Positions 46,477-56,422 of a stretch of DNA of 64,000 bases are shown here, in pieces. Under the pieces are notes generated by a model. That model was not told where the DNA came from, searched no databases, and saw only the letters and a list, made by a program, of their open reading frames with translations. The DNA lies in NCBI GenBank assembly GCA_034401135.1, contig JAWZSP010000006.1, positions 2,294,001 through 2,358,000 on the forward strand, given 5' to 3'. A program made the position numbers and the translations under genes. Position 1 is the first letter of the stretch. Every line of letters begins with the position of its first letter. The DNA is from Volutella citrinella. Taxonomy: Eukaryota > Ascomycota > Sordariomycetes > Hypocreales > Nectriaceae.

Positions 46477-47787
46477 ATGGCCTCCCTCACCATTCTTTCT
46501 GAACTGTCTCGGAAGAACCCTTCTGTACGACATGTAGACACAGGAGGCGGATTGGGCTACGTTTGCTCTTCGCCTTGGCCAGATGTCCCAAACGTTTCCG
46601 GATGGCGCTTATGGACGGACTTCAACGCCCGAGCCTTGTACGGTACGAAGTTTACAAGGACGTTGTCAGGTCTGAGTGGGTTAGCTCTCCACCAGTCGAA
46701 CAGCTGACTTCGTTCGATCTAGAGCTGTTTGACGATAACTCCTTCTCCCACAACGTACTGTCCTTCCCCTGTCTTGATTCCGAATCTTACTTCTGATCAT
46801 ATTTTACTCCAGTGCTTGACCAAGGCACTCATGCCGAGTGTCAATGCCGCCTTGGCGAAAGCCCGGCGGTTCATGCAGCTGGATCCCACTGCCGAACTCA
46901 ACCTTGGCAAATCAGGCCGCTGCACAAAGGCTTGCGTTAAGACAAGTTGGGCACTGTGCTCGCCAGCTTGCATGGAGGGCAACAGATACCGAAACCTCCT
47001 CCCCGGTGACACAAGGCTATCCACGAACTGGCACAGCTCGTGGTTCCCCGCTGCCTCAAAGTATTGGAAAGTACCGGTGGGCCAAGTTCTAAACTACTGC
47101 AAGAGGACAGGTTGTCGCTACGGCTTCATCATTACCGACAAGGAGCTGGTTGTGTTTCGGTGTACTCGAGAGGCTGTGGGAGATGGGATCGCGACGGCCT
47201 CTGCTCCCCCGCATACCGGGCCACAAGGCCCAGTCTTTGCCGCCCCATGGCAGTCCCAGCTTCCCCCATCGCTGGAATACCAGGCGATCCCATGAGACAA
47301 TCAGGGAGATGGAAAGAACCAGCTCACTGTTCGCCTGGGCCTACTCTACCTTGCTCTGATGGCCGGACACGGTCCATCAAATATCCAATCTACGTATCCA
47401 TCCCTCAACTCGTGGACCCCGTCCGAGGATGGCATATTCAGGCATAACACCACGGGTGTCACTCAGGAGGAGCAGCCTAGGTTCGCTAGGATTGAGTACT
47501 TTGATCCCACAGCCTCTGGGCCCGTCTGGACGATGGTGGATGGAAAGTCATATCTGACACGCGCCTCGGCCATTACACTCACTGTAAGTAATAGACACGG
47601 ACATATGACGCCGTATTATTACTACACGAGCGAGCTTGGATCCCGAACGTACCTGTACGAGAGCTATACTATTTACGATGAGAAGGCGGACCAGTTTGGC
47701 TTTTTCCGCAGTCTTACATGGTCGACATTTGCCGAGCCTCGGCAGAAACAGGTTAGGGTTTCGAGGCGGGAATGGGTAAGGGGATAA
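46477..47787 (+). pseudogene. Broken fungal-specific conserved gene (TGA inside the coding frame)
   Basis: The right-hand part is clearly a conserved fungal protein: NRYRNLLPGDTRLSTNWHSS, VPVGQVLNYCKRTGCRYGFI and ITDKELVVFRC, then LEYQAIP, all in one frame from 46813. At 47293-47295 a TGA stands exactly where family members have the Trp of AIPW, and the frame continues intact afterwards (LTVRLGLLYLALMAGHGPSN ... RREWVRG) to TAA at 47787. An upstream exon in another frame (about 46563-46754, RYEVYKDVVRSEWVSSPP) joins through a 58-nt intron (46755-46812) in phase 0. The natural ATG at 46477 opens a different frame, and I find no intron linking the two. So there are one in-frame stop and a doubtful 5' end. 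I recognise the motif set from hypothetical Sordariomycete proteins, with no known function. A sequencing error or TGA readthrough remains possible. Confidence 0.6.
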
Positions 47788-48257
47788 AGCAGCCGGATTG
47801 GCATTATTGTTTACGAGTGTTGGCCACGTTGCGACTCGCCCCGATGTGCAATTTTCCTTGACGGAATCATCGTCGTTTTCGTTTCCAGCGGTAGTTTTCC
47901 CCTTTCCCTTATATAGACTATACCACTTAGGCACTACATTAATACCCTGCCAATTTAGTCTGATCAATTTAGGCTGGTGAGCCAGGCACTTGTGTCGATA
48001 CGTGTTTAGCAGCATTCCCATGCTGGACACGCTAGCAACTCACGAGATGCGCCGTTGTCCACATCAGAATGCAATTTACGGCCAGACTTGCAAATCCAGG
48101 GGCCCTTTACGTTCAAGCACACTATGTCGCATACCATGCCTGTCCACTTTCCAGTGGAATGTGCTTTTTTACATGATGTTACTATTTTACAACCCAGCTT
48201 CGTACACCTCCCCCAGACTACCCTATACGAGGCGGCTGGTTCATTGATGCTGCAAGA
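47788..48257. other. Convergent intergenic region
   Basis: AT-richer 3' flanks of the broken gene and Atp12. No feature seen. Confidence 0.6.
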
Positions 48258-49474
48258 TCAAGCCTTGCCCGTACCAGACACCAGCAGGGCAACGCTGCCC
48301 AGCTGTCGGCGCACATCCTCCTTGCCAACGTCGTGGGTATCCTCAACCTCGCCCCATTGACCAGTCTGCCAGTCCACCTCGAGACTGGTCGCCACAGCAG
48401 CCTCTTCGACGCCAAACTTGGCACCCTCGTTGAGGTGGCCCAGGGCGACGGGACCCTCACTCCATTCAGTCACAAAGCGTGCCGCGGCAATCAAGCTCTT
48501 GCCAGCGAGCACGGCGCGCTCCAGGCCTGCGAGTTCAAAGGCGTCGAGGCCCGTAATCCAGCCCTGCACCACCTCGCGCACACCGGCTTCTTGCCTCTCA
48601 GGGAAGATTGAATGTCCGTCTAGCACTGGCTTGATGGTGATGCCGGGCCACACGTGTGTAGTCATGAAAGACACGATGTCGTCCGCCGTTCGCTTCTGCA
48701 CGTCCCGCAGCGACTCGCCCGCGTCGTTCTTGAGATCGTGCGGTCCCGCTGGCGGGGCCCAGCAGAGGAGCGAGTCGGTATCGAGGTACTTTAGGAGGAG
48801 GCTGGCCAGGCTGGCACGAACTTCGGAGGTGCTGCTTCCGGCCTCGGCATCAGCTGCCTCGAGATCGAGGGCGCGGCAGACAAGGCTGGTGAGCGGAATG
48901 AGGTGCTGGCGAGTCGCGTCCTGGGCGGAAGTGAGGAGGTCCCATTCAAGGGCAATGGCCCAGGCAAGGTCGGGCTTGGAAACAGGCACCAAAACGATGG
49001 CCTTGGTCTGGGGGTGTCTCAGAGGTCGCGCGTCGAGAAAGATTTGTAGGGAACCTGCAATACACCACGTTAGCACCGTGCTGGGCCAATTGACCGCGTA
49101 CTACGGCAATGGCCATCGGAATCGTTGATCCATTGTGTAGCGCGGAATAGCTCGAGGGTGGCCATACCGTCGACCTCCTTGACTGTCACATCCTTCCAGA
49201 ACCTCCTCTTGATACCTCCAGTCTTTCCGCCACTCGGGTTTCGCAGCTCCTTAGCCTGCTTCAGCATCTCAGCCTGCCTCCGACGCCTGGCCACGCGCTC
49301 GTGGACGTTCTGGGCGTTGGGAGGTAGCGGGGGCTCTGGTGGCGGGCCGGTGCCAACGATGGGGCCGACATTGGCGGACTTTGCGACGGTCGTGTGAATG
49401 GGCCGCAGGGTACGCGCAGGCGCATTGACGAGGCGCGGGGCAAGCCGCAACGGTATCCGCATCGTTGGCTTCAT
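48258..49474 (-). CDS. atp12: Atp12, mitochondrial F1-ATPase assembly chaperone
   Basis: Two exons on the minus strand, 49474-49105 and 49054-48258, separated by a 50-nt intron (donor GTAGTA, branch gctaac, acceptor TTGCAG); 388 residues. The N terminus MKPTMRIPLRLAPRLVNAPA is basic and amphipathic, a mitochondrial presequence. RRFWKDVTVKEVDG leads into LQIFLDARPLRHPQTKAIVL across the splice and DLAWAIALEWDLL, the core ATP12-domain motifs. DSLLCWAP and GITIKPVLDGHSIFP follow, then AGLERAVLAGKSLIAAARFV. The protein binds the free alpha subunit of F1 in the matrix until the hexamer forms. No earlier in-frame ATG exists; the frame upstream opens only with GTG. It is complete and unremarkable. 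Confidence 0.92.
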
Positions 49475-50329
49475 CTTGGGTTGTGGTTGAGAGTAGATGG
49501 AGGGACGAGGCTGAGAGCTGGACGAGGAGTGGAAGGTGCAAAAAAAAACTGGGTCTGCGAGGCGGTCTCGGTCGCTTGGCCAGTTCGGGCCTGTGTACCA
49601 TGATGCCACGCTGGAGGGATCTCATGAATGTATTTACCGAGGAAGATAGGCGAGAAATGTGTGTACCGTAATGAAGAACTGACTACGGAGCATGGATCAT
49701 TTGGATGGCGATTCTGGGACTATCTGTCAATGTGATTCACCACGGAGGGTGTTTGCCTAGAGGCATCTCAAGCCATGAATCTGGCCTGTGACTTTGTGGG
49801 ACATCGTCCTCAGTATTTGGGCACGAAGCTAGGCTACAACATATGGGGCGCACTCTCATTTTCCCTTGAGAAAGAGAAGTATCTGCCATGAGCTTTCTCA
49901 GAAACTTTCTGGGTATGCAACCTTGTGATGGTAAATTGGCGTCGTTTGTTGGCGGAGAACCGTGGGTCCAGTGTGTACTACGAACTGCCCTGGAATCTAC
50001 AGCAACTGCGCTGGCGAATACGGGCTGCCGTCAACACGCATAAGGCGGATATCTGGAGGGCCAAGCCGGATGATTCCTCCGAGACCTAGAGAATCAAGAT
50101 TCAACGAATTATTATTTGACTTCTTGACCTATTGAGGCGCAATGCAGCTAGCTGGATGAGCGCCAAAGTTGACACGAGGCACTCCCGATAAGGGGCCGAT
50201 AACATCACGTGATACTCCACCAAAGCACCGTCCCATCCCTGAGTGTAATGGCGACGTGGTGATTCTCGAGTGCTACGGGCTAAACCACCAAGTCACTCTC
50301 CACCAGACTCCCCAACCCAGCTGCCCAAC
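49475..50329. other. Divergent intergenic region, Atp12 / Sec21
   Basis: Carries the promoters of two housekeeping genes. I see no open frame of interest. TATA elements are not obvious. Confidence 0.6.
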
Positions 50330-53300
50330 ATGAGTTACGGCAAAAAGGACGAGGATGCCGACCTCGGGCTGGTGAAGGTGGACCGCACCCAGGTCTTCCA
50401 AGAAGGTCTGTCCCCAGCAATTGCCCCCTCCCGCCCCCTTCCCCCGCGCTCCAGCTAAAAAGGCGGACAGCACGACTATTCAGCAGCTCCCCTATCCAGC
50501 CTCGACGATGTCGCATTCTGCTCACCAAGATCGCTCTCCTGCTCTACACCGGCGAGAAGTTCCCGACCAACGAAGCCACGACCCTCTTCTTCGGCATCTC
50601 CAAGCTGTTCCAGAACAAGGATGCCAGCCTCCGCCAGATGGTCCACCTCGTTATCAAGGAGCTCGCCAGCTCCGCCGAGGACATTATCATGGTCACTGCC
50701 ACTATCATGAAGGATACCGGCGGCAGCACCGATGCCATCTACCGACCCAACGCCATTCGCGCCCTGTGCCGCATCATCGATGTACGCCCGCCGCCACCTC
50801 GAAGAGGCACCCGACCCGCTACTGTGCCCCCCCTGGGATGCTGACAAGATTGCAGGCCACCACCGTCCAGTCGATCGAACGTGTAATGAAGACGGCCATC
50901 GTGGATAAGAACCCTTCAGTTTCCTCCGCCGCCCTGGTTTCCTCGTACCACCTCCTCCCGATCGCCAAGGACGTTGTTCGACGATGGCAGAGCGAGACGC
51001 AGGAGGCTGCCGCCTCTTCCAAGTCCTCCGGCGGCTTCTCCTTGGGCTTCTCCAGCTCCAGCAGCCAGCTCCCGATGAACAACTCGACCATGTCCCAGTA
51101 CCACGCCGTTGGCCTCCTGTACCAAATGCGCTCCCACGACCGCATGGCCCTGGTCAAGATGGTCCAGCAGTTTGGCGCTGCTGGCGCCCTCAAGAGCCCC
51201 GCCGCCATTGTGATGCTGGTCCGACTTGCCGCCCAACTTGCCGAGGAGGATCCTTCCCTGCGAAAGCCCATGATGCAACTTCTCGACGGCTGGCTGCGAC
51301 ATAAGAGCGAGATGGTCAACTTCGAGGCCGCCAAGGCCATTTGCGATATGCGCGACGTGACCGACGCCGAGGTCTCCCAGGCCGTCCACGTCCTGCAGCT
51401 CTTCCTCACCTCCCCACGAGCCGTGACCAAGTTCGCTGCTCTGCGAATCCTCCACAACTTCGCTTCCTTCAAGCCCAGCGCCGTCAGCGCCTGCAATCCC
51501 GACATCGAGCTTCTCATCTCCAACAGCAACCGATCCATCGCCACCTTTGCGATCACCACCCTGCTCAAGACCGGCAACGAGGCTAGCGTCGACCGATTGA
51601 TGAAGCAAATCTCTACCTTCATGTCTGAGATCACCGACGAGTTCAAGATTACCATTGTCGAGGCTATCCGCACTCTCTGCCTGAAGTTCCCCAGCAAGCA
51701 GGCTGGTATGCTCACCTTCCTCAGCGGTATCCTGCGTGATGAGGGTGGCTACGACTTCAAGCGCGCTGTTGTCGAGAGCATGTTCGACCTCATCAAGTTT
51801 GTGCCCGACTCCAAGGAGGACGCCCTTGCCCACCTGTGCGAGTTCATCGAAGACTGCGAGTTTACTAAGCTGGCTGTCCGAATCCTGCACCTCATTGGTC
51901 TCGAGGGCCCCAAGACTGCTCAGCCTACAAAGTACATCCGATACATCTACAACCGTGTTGTGCTCGAGAACGCCATTGTGCGTGCTGCTGCCGTCACCGC
52001 CCTGGCCAAGTTTGGCGTCGCCCAGAAGGACCCCGAGGTCAAGCGCAGTGTCAAGGTGCTCCTTACCCGATGCTTGGATGATGTCGACGACGAGGTCCGA
52101 GACCGTGCTGCTCTCAACCTGAAGCTCATGGCTGAGGAGGACGACGAGATGGCTTCCCGATTCGTCAAGAACGGTCAGTGCAGCTGCGCTCCTTATTGGA
52201 TAATTGACTAACACATTGCACAGAGAACATGTTCTCCCTCCCTTACTTTGAGCAACAGCTTGTCCTTTACGTCACCTCGGACGATAAGGACGCCTTTGAT
52301 GCCCCCTTCGACATCTCCAAGATCCCGGTTGTCACCCGGGAGCAGGCCGACGCCGAGGATAGGACGAAGAAGCTGACCGCAACCACCCCCACTCTCAAGG
52401 CCCCCAAGGTCGGACCTACCAAGACGTCCACCACTGGTGCCGAGGCTCTGGCTGCTGCTTCAGCGCAGGCTCAGAAGTATGTCCAGGAGCTCCAGGAGAT
52501 CCCCGAGATGGGCGAGTTTGGAGCTGTGCTCAAGTCTTCCCCCGTTATTGAGCTCACCGAGGCCGAGACCGAGTACGTTGTTACCCTGGTCAAGCACATC
52601 TTCAAGGAGCACATTGTGCTCCAATACGAGGTCAAGAACACCCTCCCGGACACCGTCCTGGAGAACGTCTCTGTTGTCGCCTCTCCCTCTGACGACGAGG
52701 AGCTTGAGGAGGTCTTCATTATCCCCGCCGACAAGCTTGCCACCGACGAGCCCGGTAAGGTCTACGTGGTGTTCAAGAAGGTTGGCGGCGAGGCTTCCCT
52801 GCCTGTTGCCACCTTCTCCAACATCCTCAAGTTCACCAGCAAGGAGATCGATCCCTCCACCGGCGAGCCCGAGGATACTGGCTACGATGACGAGTATGAG
52901 GTGTCCGAGTTCGACCTTGCTGGCAGCGACTACGTGATCCCTGCCTTTGCTGGCAACTTTGCCCACATCTGGGAACAGGTTGGCGCTTCCGGCGAGGAAG
53001 CTGAGGAGACCCTACAGCTCAGCGGCATGGAGAGCATCGCCGGTATGTTGTTGAATGCAGGCAATAATTGTCGACGAGTGACTAAGCTAACAAATCTCGC
53101 AGATGCCACCGAGCAGCTCACCAAGGCGCTGTCCCTTCAGCCCCTCGAGGGCACCGATGTTCCCGTCAACCAGACGACGCACACGCTCAAGCTGTTGGGC
53201 AAGACGATCAACGGTGGCCGGGTGGTGGCGAACGTGCGTATGGCGTACTCTTCAAAATCGGGTGTGACAACCAAGATTACGGTGCGAAGCGAGGAGGAGA

Positions 53301-53335
53301 ATGTGGCTCCGCTGGTGATTGCGTCCGTGGCTTAA
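50330..53335 (+). CDS. sec21: Coatomer gamma subunit (Sec21, gamma-COP)
   Basis: Five exons: 50330-50405, 50471-50781, 50856-52173, 52224-53042, 53103-53335; 918 residues, the usual length for fungal Sec21. The start MSYGKKDEDADLGLVKVDRT is followed by TQVFQEARLFNSSPIQPRRC across intron 1, typical of gamma-COP. Exons 2-3 are the alpha-solenoid trunk (GEKFPTNEATTLFFGISKLF, YRPNAIRALCRIID, MRSHDRMALVKMVQQF). A linker with Thr/Pro/Lys runs through exon 4. The appendage domain ends the protein (ETLQLSGMESIADATEQL, HTLKLLGKTINGGRVVANV). It is part of the COPI coat for retrograde Golgi-to-ER traffic. Intron 4 (60 nt) contains no stop and keeps frame, so its removal is judged from GT-AG signals and family alignment, not from a frame break. 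Confidence 0.96.
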
Positions 53336-53809
53336 AAAGAGGCATGTTGGCGTTGTGGATTATGATGTATCGAACTTGGCGGTTAGACCATCCATGGAGC
53401 AGTAATGTGATGCCATGAATTTTTCAAACTCGTGGGCTGGTGATGCACCTGTGAATCGAAGTTTCTCCAGCGATGAGATTTGGTGGTCCTCAAGGATGAC
53501 TCTGGATTAGAGCGTTTGACGTCGTCATCTGAACGGCATTGATGGTGAATTCAACTAATACAGTTTCTGATATGTCCCGCCTTCCGCTCACATTCGGCGC
53601 ACGAAGTTGGGAGAGAAGTATTTTGGATCGATATGGTGATGTATATACGGATGCAAAGTCGCAGCTATATAAGATATTTACGAGAAGAAGAAGAAGTATT
53701 TACTGGAAGAACCATCCACAGTCTTTTCCCACCAGACACGAAGCAGCCCTGATCTGCTACCAACGACTCTCGGAGACTAAAGATCCTGCCTTAAGGGGCA
53801 GCAACAAGC
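53336..53809. other. Convergent 3' intergenic region
   Basis: 3' flanks of Sec21 and the cellulase. An AT-rich stretch with gatatatacgga-like sequence lies near 53635-53700. No gene seen. Confidence 0.6.
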
Positions 53810-55519
53810 TTAGAAAGCAGGGTTGGCGTTCCTCAGCAGCTGGACAAAGTACTCCTGGAACCAGGTTCCAGCCTCGGGAGCAGGCTTGAGGGCGTCAGCC
53901 AGGCCGCAGTGATAATCGTAGCGCGCGGCACTGGTGTCGCTCGTTCCGTCGCCCTCGCCACCCGGCTTGATCCAGACAAAGGCGTCCTCGAGCTCGAGGC
54001 CGGTGTCGGTCGTGGGGCGAGTTCCGAAGCCAGTGCCGATGACGTTGCACCAGTGGCCCCATTCCAGCTGACCGGTTGGCTGCTTTCCGCTGCGGCCCGT
54101 GTCGGTGATGAAGTGGGCTGGGAAGCCGGCGCTGGCGAGGGCCGGGCCGAAGGCTTGGACGAATTTCTTCTCGTCGTAGATCTGGTTGCCTGTGTGGGAC
54201 TGTGTTAGAAGGAAGCTCGGGGACGCTGCCGAGGATGTAAATGCTTACCTTGGGTGTATGAAGGAGGCGAGCTGAGCGACCATCCGTTGTAGTTGGCCAC
54301 ATTGGTGGCGATGCCGCGAAGAGCTTTTGGCGATCCGGCGTTCTTGTAGACGGATGCGTACATCTCAGCAGCGGGAGGCAGGTTGGCGGACCAGCCGAGC
54401 CAGCCGGCGTGTCCACCGTCTAGTTCTTGGTCAATATCAAAGTAGTATTTACAGGTATGTGACATGACTTACCGAGGTACATGGCCACGTTGGGTAGGTT
54501 CAGCTGCTTGATGGCGTAGTCGGTGCACTCGAGATACGCAGACTTGGCCCCGGAGCACTTTGCAACGTTCATGTTGGTGATGAGGTTGGCCAGTGAGTCC
54601 GGCTCGATGACGAGGATGGTGCGGACGTCAGGGTACGCAACCAGGTTGGCCTTGATGGAGTCGATGTACTGCTTGTACTTGGCCACTCCGCCGTCAGCAA
54701 TCGCCAGCTCTCCATTGGAGGCTGCCGCCGCGCAGTCACGGTCGGGCAGGTTGTAGACGACAAACAGGCCGGCGTAGGGTGGGTTGGCGCCGCCCTTGTT
54801 CTTGGCCCGGATGTCGGCGAGCGACTGCTCCATGCGAGGCACCTTGGCCCTCGTGTCTCTATATGATAATCAGTAAGGAGCAATGAATTGGGGGGTTTGA
54901 ATTGCCTACAGCCACTCGAAGCTTGGGACGTCGGCGACCTTGGCGGCCTGGGTGGCCAGGGCACCGCTGAGCTGAGGGATGGCCAGGTTGGTCACCTCGG
55001 AGGCGTAGTACGAGTTGGCCCACATCTGCACGCCGCTGAAGGGATTGCCGGTGTAGGACGCCGTGGTAGATCCTCCAGGGGGGCGGGTGACGCTGACACT
55101 TGTCGACGTCTGCACGGGATCGTTGGGCTTGGAGGACGTGGAGGTGGATGGGGGAGTGGGAGTGGGAGCCTTGGAGGTGGTCGTGGTTGTCTTGGTGGGG
55201 ACCTGTATATTTGATGAGCTGTCAAGTCTATCAGGAGTATTGGTGATGTCGGACATAACATACCTGAGAGTCGGGCAAGCACTGGAAGTAGTACGGGTTG
55301 ATCTCAACACAGGCGTTTCCCGAAGTGCAGCACGTCTCGCCATTGTAGTTGATGCCACCACATTGGTTCCTATTACAGGACGTGCTATTAGGATAGAGAC
55401 TGAGAGGCGGAATAGACATGGACATACCAGACTTCTTTGCAAGCTCGGCCTTCGAGGGTTGGCGCAGCAAGCGCAGTGGCGGCGAGGCCTGTGGCAATGA
55501 GAAGGTGTTTGACAACCAT
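53810..55519 (-). CDS. cel6A: GH6 cellobiohydrolase with N-terminal CBM1
   Basis: Six exons on the minus strand: 55519-55428, 55369-55264, 55202-54910, 54858-54473, 54419-54249, 54189-53810; 475 residues, close to the 471 of Trichoderma Cel6A. A signal peptide (MVVKHLLIATGLAATALA) is followed by a family 1 cellulose-binding module (WNQCGGINYNGETCC to FQCLPDSQ), a Thr/Ser/Pro linker and the GH6 barrel. Catalytic-site signatures are intact: LPDRDCAAAASNGE and LVIEPDSLANLITNMN, each with its key Asp, plus YLDGGHAGWLGW and DAFVWIKPGGEGDGTSD. The enzyme is secreted and releases cellobiose from the non-reducing end of cellulose. Upstream on the minus strand are a TATA element and, on the plus strand, a GCGGGG that fits a CreA site and a GGCAATT that fits the GGC(A/T)4 element of XlnR/Xyr1. 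Those regulatory readings are tentative. Confidence 0.96.
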
Positions 55520-55603
55520 GGTGACTATGTTGATGATGCGAGGCTGAAGTGGTGATGGACTGAAGAGCAGATACAGGCCGCTTCTGGGGACGATGGACGT
55601 TGC

Positions 55604-55609
55604 TTTATA
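55604..55609 (-). promoter_or_regulatory. Putative TATA box of the GH6 gene
   Basis: The minus strand reads gacTATAAAgc, about 85 bp upstream of the ATG at 55519. Confidence 0.55.
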
Positions 55610-55739
55610 GTCTGCAAGGCACGAGGCTGACGCCCATAGCTGACCATCGCCATCGGATGGACGGGATTCAAGGCGTCTTGGCTGCACGGCGGGGGAATCC
55701 CGGCAGCAAGAAACCCAATGCCGGTTTTTTGGAGTAGCG

Positions 55740-55746
55740 GGCAATT
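55740..55746 (+). promoter_or_regulatory. Possible XlnR/Xyr1-type element
   Basis: GGCAATT fits GGC(A/T)4 and lies about 220 bp upstream of the GH6 start. A single degenerate match has little weight by itself. Confidence 0.2.
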
Positions 55747-56422
55747 GTGATGGGAAGAGTGACGCTATTTTGCCATAAACATTGTTGCATTGTTGCGTTG
55801 TGCTCGCGGAGTCTCCAGCCGCCGGCCCGTGTGATACCCGAAGTGACTCGACTCTGCTCACCACAGTCGGACCGAGAGAATGCATGAGAGGGACGCTGCG
55901 GGGGGAAATGAGAAATGCTCAGGTGCGCATCAGAGAGATCGCCATCGCATCGTGGGCCGCGGCACAGCGGGTTGCAGTGCCGGCTGGGCTTCGGAGGGCC
56001 ACGTTCCTCGACTTCCTAAAGCGCGGGGGATCCGAGTGCGACTCCGCAATATCGAGGGGGGCTTCGGTCCCAGCATCTGTGCCATCCCGGGAGGAGGATC
56101 CCCGCAAGGCCTAGAGTGGCCTGTTTTTGCGGAACCGGATCTGAACTTCTGAACTCTGCGGTGCTAATGACAGTCGAGGTTGGTCAGTGTCTGGGGATAC
56201 TACAAGTGGATGTTGGGGGCATGCTCCTTCCAATACTACTCATAGGAAGGAGTGTCATGGTCGTTGCTGCCCTCGGTAGTGATCTCGGCGCAAGGGGAAA
56301 TAACATCAAAATCAACAACATTTTCAAGACTGAATACACCTTAACTCAAACTGACTGCGTCTCATCTACTCCAAACCCACCCAAGACTGCCCACACCCAC
56401 CTAAGTCCCCTCTCATAGCCCC

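Larger units (their letters stand above)
55520..56422. other. Intergenic region upstream of the GH6 gene
   Basis: Holds the cellulase promoter and the 3' flank of the secreted orphan. Two overlapping frames at 55782-56152 have no domain and are not called. Confidence 0.6.

Noticed and set aside
46563..47447. RIP mutation as the cause of the broken gene
   Set aside because: The TGA lies in a CpC, not CpA, context on the opposite strand, and the surrounding DNA is not depleted of CpA or unusually AT-rich by eye.
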